Shown here piece by piece: positions 6,919-13,427 of a stretch of DNA of 39,639 nt. A model generated the notes under the pieces. That model searched no databases. It had not been told where the DNA came from and saw only the letters and a program-made list of their open reading frames with translations. The DNA comes from Alphaproteobacteria bacterium (GTDB lineage Bacteria; Pseudomonadota; Alphaproteobacteria; Micavibrionales; Micavibrionaceae). The DNA is taken from NCBI GenBank assembly GCA_002401695.1, contig NVTV01000013.1, positions 1 through 39,639 of the forward strand, given 5' to 3'. The position numbers and the translations under genes were made by a program. The stretch's first letter is position 1, and every line of letters begins with the position of its first letter.

Positions 6919-7494
6919 TCACATACCGAGAAGCACACGCATCAGGGCTTTATTTTTATTTCCTGTTTCGCCAGTTTTTCCCCATCGTTTTGGGTTATAT
7001 TTACTGCCAAGATATTTAATGATTTCTGTTGCATCAAAATGGCTTGTGTTAGGTTTATCTGCATAGGTCTCAATCATCATATCAACACCGGGGTGAACAT
7101 AATTCGTGGTTTGCCCCGGCCTGTATGTAGTATTGGTTGTGGCGGTGCCTTTCACATTCGTAGTTCCGTAATATTGGTTTCCATATATGTCGGCAGTGGT
7201 GTTGGCCGTAGCTGATCCGTATGTGGTTGAGGTGGACGTTCCCGGCTTTGTATAAGATGTGCGGCGCGTTTTATCTTGCGAATTGGTTATAACAAAGTAG
7301 CGATTTCCACTATCAATAGTAATCTCTGCTGCCTTTAAGAGCGCATAATCTTGGGCGTCCGTACTGCTATTGAGTGCATTGCCCCGCATAGAGACACGGT
7401 GGACATTAGCGCCTAACTGTTGGCTCTGTGTGGTTTCTGAATAACTGGCACAGCCTGACAGCAGTACCGCCATAATGATGATTAAATGTTTCAT
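6919..7494 (-). CDS. Predicted outer-membrane lipoprotein (moron)
   Basis: 191 residues. A lipoprotein signal ends in LLSGCAS, with the lipidated Cys at 15. NVHRVSMRGNALNSSTDAQDYALLKAAEITIDSGNRYFVI resembles the CC0125/CC1285 family of bacterial lipoproteins. The middle is Thr/Gly/Tyr-rich (about 75-130). It lies in the immunity region next to the repressor, has its own terminator and is not part of the early operons. It is therefore a good candidate for expression from the prophage, with surface change or superinfection exclusion as a possible role (inference). Confidence 0.85.
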   Translation of the reverse strand: MKHLIIIMAVLLSGCASYSETTQSQQLGANVHRVSMRGNALNSSTDAQDYALLKAAEITIDSGNRYFVITNSQDKTRRTSYTKPGTSTSTTYGSATANTTADIYGNQYYGTTNVKGTATTNTTYRPGQTTNYVHPGVDMMIETYADKPNTSHFDATEIIKYLGSKYNPKRWGKTGETGNKNKALMRVLLGM

Positions 7495-7521
7495 TGTATT
7501 CTCCTATTTAAAAGCCGGTGT

Positions 7522-7764
7522 TTATTTTTTAGCGCGGAAATACAAAACCACACCCTTGAAAAAAACCAAACCGATTCCGATCAGGTAGAAAAACATGAAA
7601 ATTCCCAAGCCTATCGAAAAATGGCTCATGGCTTGAGATGTGTCATCACCTATTAGAGAAGAAGCGGCGGCAAGCCATTGCAGAAATGTTAATGGTATTG
7701 CAAAGATCAAGGGAATTCGCATTAGCCACCCCTTTGACCATTCACTAGATAGCCACTTGTTCAT
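7522..7764 (-). CDS. Two-helix membrane protein (80 aa)
   Basis: The protein starts MNKWLSSEWSKGWLMRIPLI. It has two hydrophobic segments, about 17-37 and 50-73, and a basic C-terminus (YFRAKK). It is read in the same direction as the lipoprotein and lies 27 bp upstream of it, so the two probably form a small lysogenic unit. No family recognised. Superinfection exclusion is one possibility. Confidence 0.7.
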   Translation of the reverse strand: MNKWLSSEWSKGWLMRIPLIFAIPLTFLQWLAAASSLIGDDTSQAMSHFSIGLGIFMFFYLIGIGLVFFKGVVLYFRAKK

Positions 7765-7791
7765 TACTTACCCCATTAGTTTGGTTAATTC

Positions 7792-7809
7792 GCAATTTAC
7801 TGTAATTGC
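7792..7809. promoter_or_regulatory. Inverted repeat between the repressor and membrane-protein genes
   Basis: GCAATT-TACTGT-AATTGC has 6-bp arms with a 6-bp spacer, in the 144-bp noncoding gap 7765-7908. It sits 28 bp upstream of the ATG at 7764. It differs from the 17-bp operators, so it may be a separate regulator site. The rest of the gap is AT-rich, with no convincing gene. Confidence 0.35.
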
Positions 7810-7908
7810 TAATATTTATTGTTCTACCCATAGTTTCGTGTATTGTCTAGTTCTAAGGGCGCTGAAAATGGATGATGAAGAACGGTTGAATATGTTGATA
7901 GATGCAGC

Positions 7909-8217
7909 TCACGCTTCGCCTTTAACGTTTGATGTATTGTTTGTGTTATCGTCTGATTTGAGCGATAGAGCTCTGGCAATTTTATGCGGTAACGTATCTA
8001 TCCTACCTGCATATATGAAGTCTAACGATATACCATATATCTCCAAGAGCCGCCTTGCCCTCACAGGAGGGATGCAGGTTCCGCCGCTCTCATAGTGCGC
8101 GTAAGTTTGTTTGGAAATACCCATATCTTTACCAAACTCAGGTTGGGTTTTGTCCAATATTTTTCTAATTAGCCTTAACCGATCAGAAATATCTGCGTAT
8201 CTTTTGTTCTTTTCCAT
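7909..8217 (-). CDS. CI-like HTH repressor (short)
   Basis: 102 residues from MEKNKRYADI. Residues 7-60 form an XRE/Cro-CI helix-turn-helix (RLRLIRKILDKTQPEFGKDMGISKQTYAHYESG). The open frame continues upstream to 8370 but would cross the operators and Cro start, so I reject that start. There is no RecA-cleavable C-terminal domain, so it is much shorter than lambda CI. It faces the Cro-like gene across two operators, which makes it the likely lysogeny repressor. No clear Shine-Dalgarno precedes the ATG. Confidence 0.85.
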   Translation of the reverse strand: MEKNKRYADISDRLRLIRKILDKTQPEFGKDMGISKQTYAHYESGGTCIPPVRARRLLEIYGISLDFIYAGRIDTLPHKIARALSLKSDDNTNNTSNVKGEA

Positions 8218-8232
8218 ATACGTGATGCTAAG

Positions 8233-8249
8233 GTACAATATAATTTTAC
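8233..8249. promoter_or_regulatory. Operator OR2
   Basis: GTACAATATAATTTTAC, one mismatch to the palindrome in the second arm. It lies 16 bp upstream of the repressor start codon and 45 bp (centre to centre) from OR1. Binding here would affect repressor transcription. Confidence 0.75.
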
Positions 8250-8260
8250 TAAATAACGAA

Positions 8261-8297
8261 TTACCATTTGACATTAGGTACAATATAATTGTACTAA
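8261..8297 (+). promoter_or_regulatory. Early-right promoter (PR) region
   Basis: TTGACA at 8268-8273 has GTACTA/TACTAA 17-18 bp downstream (8291-8297). Alternatively, a perfect TATAAT at 8284-8289 lies 17 bp after TTACCA (8261-8266). Either way the operator overlaps the promoter core, and transcription starts within about 10 bases of the cro ATG at 8304. No Shine-Dalgarno is visible, so the cro message may be leaderless. Confidence 0.7.
8278..8294. promoter_or_regulatory. Operator OR1
   Basis: GTACAATATAATTGTAC is the best copy of the operator, with fully symmetric outer arms (GTACAAT/ATTGTAC). It overlaps the PR core. Confidence 0.88.
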
Positions 8298-8303
8298 AAG
8301 CAT

Positions 8304-8513
8304 ATGGATATAACAACTGCATTAGAAAAACTCGGCAGAAAAGCCTTAATGTCGCGGCTTGGGTTGTCAAAACAATCCCTGTCGGCAGTTACTAACGGAA
8401 CTTTCCCCGCGTCTTGGTACGCAGTTGTTCAAGAGCTTGCAGACGAAAAAGGCATTGAAGTGCCTGACCATCTTTTCAACTTCAAGAAGCCCGCAACGCA
8501 GGAACAGGCATAA
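8304..8513 (+). CDS. Cro-like HTH protein
   Basis: 69 residues. KLGRKALMSRLGLSKQSLSAVTNGTFPASWYAVVQEL is a compact helix-turn-helix of the Cro type, with the recognition helix around residues 22-32. It is divergent from the repressor and is first in the right operon. Expected role: bind the same operators, block repressor synthesis and later damp early transcription. Confidence 0.85.
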   Translation: MDITTALEKLGRKALMSRLGLSKQSLSAVTNGTFPASWYAVVQELADEKGIEVPDHLFNFKKPATQEQA

Positions 8514-8647
8514 TGTGGGGGTTTATCAAATCAATATTTTGCCGCCACTTATGGCGTGAAATTGGCCGGAACGTAGACGGTAAACTTGAATTACAAGCTT
8601 GTTCTAAATGTGGCAAATGGCAAACTGTAGCGCGGGGGCCAAAATGA
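8513..8647 (+). CDS. 44-aa zinc-binding peptide
   Basis: The peptide starts MWGFIKSIFCRHLWREIGRN, has CSKCGKW near the end, and uses an ATG overlapping the cro stop (TAATG). CRHxW plus CxxC gives a potential C-H-C-C zinc site. Similar tiny proteins are frequent in phage early regions, with unknown function. Confidence 0.65.
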   Translation: MWGFIKSIFCRHLWREIGRNVDGKLELQACSKCGKWQTVARGPK

Positions 8648-8692
8648 ATACCGCTCTTTCTCACCCCCCATTAGTGGAAAGACGCGAAGACT

Positions 8693-8734
8693 GGCGGGTG
8701 AGTATTACTACGAATGTACTCACCCGTCTTTTTT
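8693..8734 (+). terminator. Rho-independent terminator (tR1-like)
   Basis: GGCGGGTGAGTA (8693-8704) and TACTCACCCGTC (8717-8728) form a 12-bp stem with one G-U pair and a 12-nt loop. TCTTTTTT follows on the plus strand. It sits between cro and the cII-position gene, as tR1 does in lambda. Early-right expression beyond this point should need read-through or another promoter. Confidence 0.88.
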
Positions 8735-8851
8735 ATCAAACCAATTCCGAACATATGCGCAATCTGAATTTTGCGGTTTTCGGAACCTGTATAGCGGTAT
8801 TACGTTCTCAGGCGTTTCTCCGCTTCTTTCAATTTTGTTGCTCTCATTCAT
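8720..8851 (-). CDS. Possible antisense small protein (43 aa)
   Basis: From the ATG at 8851 (MNESNKIERSGETPENVIPL...NWFDKKDG), preceded by AGAGGAG at ideal distance. The longer frame from 8980 would overlap the next gene. It runs against the right operon in the 241-bp gap 8648-8888, ending inside the terminator stem. The strong ribosome site is the main support. No homology recognised. Confidence 0.4.
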   Translation of the reverse strand: MNESNKIERSGETPENVIPLYRFRKPQNSDCAYVRNWFDKKDG

Positions 8852-8888
8852 TTGCAACTCCTCTCTTCTCACGATTGGAGTTAACAAC

Positions 8889-9197
8889 GTGAGTAATGCA
8901 ATGACTATACCTAGATGTTCCGAAAAAAGAACGCAAACACGATGGGTTTCTAAACCAGACGTGAAGCTGGCAAGGGCCATGATGGCCTTATGGCCGAGCG
9001 CATACGCCCTTAGCTATGACTTAGCCGAACATGCAAATATCCACATTGTACCGCGCACCGCACAGAAATGGCGCAATGGTAAAACTGGGCCGAATTATGC
9101 GGACGGTAAAAAAGTCAGGGAATTAATTGAGAAGCAGGCAGAGCAACGAATTGCCGCCCTGAATGCGCATGTGAAAGCAGTGTGTGATGATTGGTAG
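8889..9197 (+). CDS. HTH-type protein in the cII position
   Basis: 102 residues from a GTG at 8889, after TTGGAG; ATG 8901 is an alternative. The segment ALSYDLAEHANIHIVPRTAQKWRNGKTGPNYADGKKVRELI looks like a helix-turn-helix, with TAQKWRNG as recognition helix. Its place after a terminator and before replication genes is that of lambda cII, so a transcription activator is plausible. Sequence similarity to CII itself is not evident. Confidence 0.65.
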   Translation: MSNAMTIPRCSEKRTQTRWVSKPDVKLARAMMALWPSAYALSYDLAEHANIHIVPRTAQKWRNGKTGPNYADGKKVRELIEKQAEQRIAALNAHVKAVCDDW

Positions 9198-9306
9198 CGC
9201 CTTGGATAAACTGGCGGATTGGGCGGAACGGGGAGCAAAGGGGCTAGCAGGGTTATCTGCACGGCTTCGACGCGCCGCTCTAAGAGCTTGGGGGGTTCCA
9301 AAGTGA
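9187..9306 (+). CDS. 39-aa basic hypothetical peptide
   Basis: The peptide starts MIGSALDKLADWAERGAKGL and ends ALRAWGVPK. It is an Ala/Leu/Arg-rich amphipathic helix. The ATG lies inside the end of the previous gene and the next start overlaps its stop. The function is unknown. Confidence 0.5.
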   Translation: MIGSALDKLADWAERGAKGLAGLSARLRRAALRAWGVPK

Positions 9307-9404
9307 ATGCGAACGATAGCATATTTTACTGCTTTGTGTTTATCATGTTGTGGGTTTTGCTACCCGTCTGCTTTGAATGGCTGAAAGACAGGTGCGGACT
9401 ATGA
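9303..9404 (+). CDS. 33-aa single-pass membrane peptide
   Basis: A GTG start overlaps the previous stop (GTGA). The peptide is MNANDSIFYCFVFIMLWVLL followed by PVCFEWLKDRCGL. One transmembrane helix (about 7-24) and a short polar tail. The following gene starts by ATGA overlap at 9401. It resembles the peptide at 5410-5517 in size and topology only. Confidence 0.5.
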   Translation: MNANDSIFYCFVFIMLWVLLPVCFEWLKDRCGL

Positions 9405-9904
9405 GCCACCCATCCCCAGCAGAACTAGACGCTCAAGCTCTCGTAAAAGAAAGCGCTGCCAGAACCTACGACCAAGCAGCCAATGCGTTTAAGTTCCCAT
9501 ATCAAGGCGCAGGACACAGAGCGCAAGCCGCCAAGCTATCGCAAGAGGCAAAGGCATTGCGTTGCACAGCGTCCGATTTACGCGCTCAGGGCTATCCGTT
9601 TGATGTGTCAGACGGGAAGAGGGAGACAAGCCGTAAGGCCGCAGTTAAAATGCGCCGCAAGGTTGGACGTTTTCATTTGATGGTCATGGATGCTCTTAAA
9701 TCCCGCCCAATGACTAACTCAGAGATTTTTGACCATTATCGGAGCGGATTAGCCAACCAAGACTATTACACACTAAGAGACTTGGAGCGATCATTACAAC
9801 CTCGCGCAGGTGAACTCGAACTAATAGGCCGTGTTACAAACACAGGCGAAAAACGTAAAAACCGCAATGGCAATCCTGAAATTATTTGGAGTGTTGCTGC
9901 ATGA
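9401..9904 (+). CDS. Hypothetical protein with a likely winged-helix C-terminus
   Basis: 167 residues from MSHPSPAELD. A helical N-terminal half (Ala/Gln-rich, about 1-70) is followed by KVGRFHLMVMDALKSRPMTNSEIFDHYRSG...YYTLRDLERSLQPRAGELELIGRV. This fits a winged-helix fold (helix, MTNSEIF turn, recognition helix, then a beta wing). It may bind DNA near the replication genes. Confidence 0.7.
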   Translation: MSHPSPAELDAQALVKESAARTYDQAANAFKFPYQGAGHRAQAAKLSQEAKALRCTASDLRAQGYPFDVSDGKRETSRKAAVKMRRKVGRFHLMVMDALKSRPMTNSEIFDHYRSGLANQDYYTLRDLERSLQPRAGELELIGRVTNTGEKRKNRNGNPEIIWSVAA

Positions 9905-10335
9905 CAAAACGTGCATGGAATAATATCCAAAAACGGAAAACCAGAAAACCAAGCGCCCGTGAGGAGGATAGTTTGTCTTTTATGGTGGCTGCATGGCTTG
10001 AATTGGCACTGCGCGGTACTGGTGTCGCATGGACGCACTTTCCTGCAGGTGAGAAGCGGACAGCGGCAACAGGGGCAAAACTAAAGAAAATGGGGCTTCA
10101 TCCGGGCTGGCCTGATTACTTCTTTCTTATCCGCATGAAAATAGGGTTCACGGTCGCCACGGTATTTATTGGTATTGATCTGAAATCCAAAACAGGCACC
10201 CAAAGCCAAACCCAAAAAGACGTACAGGCAGAGATAGAAGCAGCGGGCGGCTATTACTACTTGGCGCGGTCAATTGCTGAGGTCGCAGGCTATCTGAAAG
10301 GCCACGGCGTCGACTTGAGAGCGAGGGCCGTTTGA
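9901..10335 (+). CDS. VRR-NUC domain nuclease
   Basis: 144 residues from MTKRAWNNIQ (ATGA overlap). The motifs HFPAGEKR (46-53), GLHPGWPDYFF (65-75, Asp72), GIDLKSKTG (91-99, Asp93 and Lys95) and Q-rich QSQTQKD (101-107) are the PD-(D/E)XK-type core of the VRR-NUC family. Here DLK replaces the usual ExK. Phage stand-alone VRR-NUC proteins are thought to cut branched DNA and resolve replication or packaging intermediates. It lies directly upstream of the methyltransferase (TGATG). Confidence 0.9.
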   Translation: MTKRAWNNIQKRKTRKPSAREEDSLSFMVAAWLELALRGTGVAWTHFPAGEKRTAATGAKLKKMGLHPGWPDYFFLIRMKIGFTVATVFIGIDLKSKTGTQSQTQKDVQAEIEAAGGYYYLARSIAEVAGYLKGHGVDLRARAV

Positions 10336-12101
10336 TGGGGATTATTGTTGATAATTTTGCGGGTGGTGGAGGTGCATCAACTGCTATGGAAGAGGCACTT
10401 GGTCGGAATGTTGATATTGCGATCAATCACGATGCTGACGCCATTGCCATGCACAAGCGCAATCACCCAAACACTAAACATTATTGTGAAAGTGTTTGGG
10501 ATGTTGACCCTGCCGAAGCTTGTAATGGTGAGTCTGTAGATGTTGCCTGGTTCTCACCAGATTGTAAGCATTTCAGTAGGGCTGCTGGTGGTACGCCAAA
10601 AAACCAGAAAATTAGAGGTTTGGCGTGGGTTGTTCTTAAATGGGCCGGATTGCCAGAATGGCAGCGACCCAAGATTATATATTTAGAAAACGTATCAGAG
10701 TTTCAGACGTGGCAACCAATTACCAAGCGAGGCGAAATAGATAAACGCTATGCAAAAGGCAGCACATTCCGCAAATGGGAAAAGCAGTTGCAAGCCCTTG
10801 GCTATGACACAAAATATGGAATACTACGCGCCGATGATTTTGGTGCGCCAACAATCCGCAAGCGCCTGTTTTTTGTAGCTCGGTGTGATGGTTTGCCGAT
10901 TGTCTGGCCCCAAGCCACGCACGGTGACCCAAAGAAAGACCCGCTTGGCGTTTTGAACCTCAAGCCATGGAAGCCCGCCAGCTCAATCATTGATTGGAGT
11001 ATTCCTTGTAAGTCTATATTTGAACGTAAAAAGCCGCTGGCCGACAACACACTGCGCAGGATAGCTGCGGGGTTAAAGAAGTTCGTAATTGATAATCCGG
11101 AACCGTTCATAGTGAAAGTCAATCACAGCGGTGCAGGGTTTAGGGGGCAGTCACTACAAAAGCCATTACAGACCGTAACCAGCAAGCTAGGTTCAATGTT
11201 GGTTGCGCCAACCATTGATGCACAATACGGCGAAAGTTCAGGGAGAGATATTCAAGAGCCTTTGGGAAGTGTCACAGCGGGCGGGCAAGGTAAGCAGGCG
11301 GTTGTTGTGCCTATTATTGATCGCCAGTTTGGAACAGCCACAGGTGACAGTAATCAAAATGACATTACACGGCCTTTAGGCGCTGTGACAGCAGGCGGTG
11401 CGGGCGGTAAATCTGCACTTGTAGCACCTTACCTTGAGGAATTTTACACCAATTCTAGCGGCCACTCACTTGAAAAACCAATTAATACTATTCTATCCAA
11501 AGAAAAACATGCCTGTGTCGCGCCTATCATTCAACACGTTGCCCATAGCAAGGCCAAGAACGGCTGTATGCCTGCTGACGAGCCTATGCGGACAATTACA
11601 GCCACACCCAAGGGGGGAAGCCTTGCGCTAACCACAGCGTTCATTGCGCAGCACAATACGGGCGTTGTTGGTAGGGATGCGGATGCACCTTTATCATCTG
11701 TCACGGCCACAGGAAGTCAGCAACAACCTGTTACCGTAATGCTTGGCCAAGACCACAGTGAAGAAGTCACAGCGTTCTTGATGAAATACTACGGCAATGA
11801 AAAAAGTGGTTGCGACATTGAAGAGCCACTGCACACGGTCACCAGTAAGGATAGATTCGGCCTGATCACAGTCCATGGAAAGCAATACAGAATTGTAGAT
11901 ATTTGTATGCGTATGTTGACGGGCCGCGAGTTGTTCAATGCAATGGATTTCCCGCCTGATTACGACATCATGGAAGGCGAATTGACCAAGACAGCGATTG
12001 TAGCCAAGGCTGGTAATGCTGTTTGTAAAGCCCCGGCAAAAGCACTTGTTCGTGTAAATTCAGAGCCATATATGGCCCCAAAATTAAGGGTGGCAGCATA
12101 A
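10335..12101 (+). CDS. C5-cytosine DNA methyltransferase with repeat-rich central region
   Basis: 588 residues. Motif I is DNFAGGGGAS (6-15). Motif IV is SPDCKHFS (74-81) with Cys77 as nucleophile; the usual PPC is SPDC here. Motif VI is YLENV (116-120). The C-terminus has RMLTGRELFNAMDFPPDY and AGNAVCKAPA, matching motifs IX-X. About residues 257-515, the target-recognition position, hold about seven degenerate repeats ending in phrases like PLQTVTSK, PLGSVTAG, PINTILSK and PLHTVTSK. It likely methylates phage DNA against host restriction. The nuclease next door is not a recognised restriction partner. Confidence 0.93.
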   Translation: MGIIVDNFAGGGGASTAMEEALGRNVDIAINHDADAIAMHKRNHPNTKHYCESVWDVDPAEACNGESVDVAWFSPDCKHFSRAAGGTPKNQKIRGLAWVVLKWAGLPEWQRPKIIYLENVSEFQTWQPITKRGEIDKRYAKGSTFRKWEKQLQALGYDTKYGILRADDFGAPTIRKRLFFVARCDGLPIVWPQATHGDPKKDPLGVLNLKPWKPASSIIDWSIPCKSIFERKKPLADNTLRRIAAGLKKFVIDNPEPFIVKVNHSGAGFRGQSLQKPLQTVTSKLGSMLVAPTIDAQYGESSGRDIQEPLGSVTAGGQGKQAVVVPIIDRQFGTATGDSNQNDITRPLGAVTAGGAGGKSALVAPYLEEFYTNSSGHSLEKPINTILSKEKHACVAPIIQHVAHSKAKNGCMPADEPMRTITATPKGGSLALTTAFIAQHNTGVVGRDADAPLSSVTATGSQQQPVTVMLGQDHSEEVTAFLMKYYGNEKSGCDIEEPLHTVTSKDRFGLITVHGKQYRIVDICMRMLTGRELFNAMDFPPDYDIMEGELTKTAIVAKAGNAVCKAPAKALVRVNSEPYMAPKLRVAA

Positions 12102-13003
12102 TGGATGATGAAAGATATTACCGCCGTAAACCCAAAAAAATACTTGATGCTACGACCGGATGGAACTGGGAACTCAAAGGCATTTACTCAATCTTGATTG
12201 ATATAATCATGCTTCGTGATGATGATCTACCCGATGATGCTGGCTACATTGCGGGTCACATTGGGTGCACTAAAAACCGCTGGACTGGCGCAAAAAAGAA
12301 ACTGATTCAGCTAGGTAAAATTGAAATAGTTGACGGAAAGATTGTGCAAAACACGGCAAAACTTGAGCAAAACTTCCGCAAAAGTAAATCAAAACAGGCC
12401 GCAAAAAATAGGTCAAAACCCAACAAAACCAAGGGTGAAACCAACACGCCCGAGACGCATAGAGATAGAGATAGAGATATAGAGAAAGAAGATACTAACG
12501 TATCTTGTAAAAGCACCGATTTACCGAAAAGAATATTTACCGCTTGGAACGCTATGGCAAGCAAGCACGGATTGGCAGAGGTCAAAACCAACATTCTCAA
12601 TGTTAACAGGTCAAAAGAAATCCTCAGACGCCTAGCTGATTGCAAGCAAGACGAAAGCCTGTTGTTCACGGCAATCGCGAACGTTCCGAATAATCCGCAC
12701 TGGCTTGGGCACAACGACCGAGGCTGGAAAGCCACTTTCAATTTTATTTTCAAGACTGCCAATTTTGTGCCTGCGCTTGAATACGAAACTTACACACCAC
12801 CGAACGGAGGAAATAATGGGAAATCAGATTATCGAGCGAACGGAACAGGAAAGCCTAAATCAATTGGTGAAATCGCACTCGATAACTATCAAAAATCAGC
12901 AAGCGCTAGCGAACACGAAAGAGGATCTGGCCAAGGTGCAGGAAGCTTACCGCACGGCGATGTTACCTCTCGACCGTCAGACCGTAGACGGATTGCTGGT
13001 TGA
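12101..13003 (+). CDS. Replication initiation-type protein (DUF1376-like N-terminus)
   Basis: 300 residues. The N-terminal 75 (WNWELKGIYSILIDIIMLRDDDLPDDAGYIAGHIG...KKLIQLGKIEIVDGKI) match the winged-helix pattern of DUF1376 proteins, which sit at the lambda O position. A charged linker (100-135, with HRDRDRDIEKED) leads to a second domain, IFTAWNAMASKHGLAEV...GHNDRGWKATFNFIF. The last 62 residues are low-complexity and overlap the next gene in another frame. It probably binds the origin. Confidence 0.75.
   Translation: MDDERYYRRKPKKILDATTGWNWELKGIYSILIDIIMLRDDDLPDDAGYIAGHIGCTKNRWTGAKKKLIQLGKIEIVDGKIVQNTAKLEQNFRKSKSKQAAKNRSKPNKTKGETNTPETHRDRDRDIEKEDTNVSCKSTDLPKRIFTAWNAMASKHGLAEVKTNILNVNRSKEILRRLADCKQDESLLFTAIANVPNNPHWLGHNDRGWKATFNFIFKTANFVPALEYETYTPPNGGNNGKSDYRANGTGKPKSIGEIALDNYQKSASASEHERGSGQGAGSLPHGDVTSRPSDRRRIAG
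12461..12492. repeat. AGAGAT tandem repeat, candidate origin element
   Basis: Three perfect AGAGAT units (12461-12478) followed by the degenerate ATAGAGAAAGAAGA, inside the linker of the replication-type gene. In lambda the origin iterons lie in the same relative place, within gene O. A 6-bp unit is short for an iteron, so the origin role is only suggested. Confidence 0.35.
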
Positions 13004-13427
13004 GATGGTTGTTGCACAAGCACATCGAAACATGGTCGGCGAGTTGGCTCAGGTTCAGCTTGAGGTATATGCTCGCAAACTCATGGAATGGCCTGCTGAT
13101 TGTGTAAATGTCGCTTGCAGAAAAACCCGAAAATGGTTTCCAACTTGGTTCGACCTTGAGGTGGATATTCTCGAAAGCCTTGGTGACAGGAAGTTTGTTT
13201 ATGACAGCTTGTTAGATGGGCGTGTGCGCACCGAAGTCGAAATGAAAGTCATTCACGACAAGGCAAATGATCGGGAAGAATACCGCAAAAAACGCGAGCG
13301 GGACATTGCCCGGATAGTGAAAGGCGTATCACCAGGGCGTAAGGCCCCAAGAAAACCACCAGTACAGAAATGCCGCCCTGTTGCGGAACAACTTGCCGAA
13401 TTATATTCAGAAAGTGAGGTAGCATGA
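12816..13427 (+). CDS. Replication-region protein, possible helicase-loader analogue
   Basis: 203 residues from MGNQIIERTE, after GGAGG at 12806-12810, so the start is well supported. It overlaps the end of the previous gene by 188 bp in a different frame. An N-terminal helical part is followed by LVEMVVAQAHRNMVGELAQVQLEVYARKLMEWPADCVNVACRK...KWFPTWFDLEVDI. This pattern (helical pair, then W/FPTW) recurs in phage proteins found after initiators at the lambda P position. A helicase-loading role is inferred from position. Confidence 0.75.
   Translation: MGNQIIERTEQESLNQLVKSHSITIKNQQALANTKEDLAKVQEAYRTAMLPLDRQTVDGLLVEMVVAQAHRNMVGELAQVQLEVYARKLMEWPADCVNVACRKTRKWFPTWFDLEVDILESLGDRKFVYDSLLDGRVRTEVEMKVIHDKANDREEYRKKRERDIARIVKGVSPGRKAPRKPPVQKCRPVAEQLAELYSESEVA

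Noticed and set aside
7640..8095. Plus-strand frame including MDDEERLNMLIDAAHA
   Set aside because: Lies opposite the repressor and membrane-protein genes; antisense shadow, no ribosome site at the internal ATG.
8218..8370. N-terminal extension of the repressor
   Set aside because: It would translate through both operators and into the Cro start and adds a non-conserved hydrophobic stretch.
8644..8892. Plus-strand frame starting MNTALSHPPLVERREDW
   Set aside because: It has an ATGA overlap with the zinc peptide, but it runs straight through the strong terminator at 8693-8734 and loses protein-like character. Translation of a full product is unlikely.
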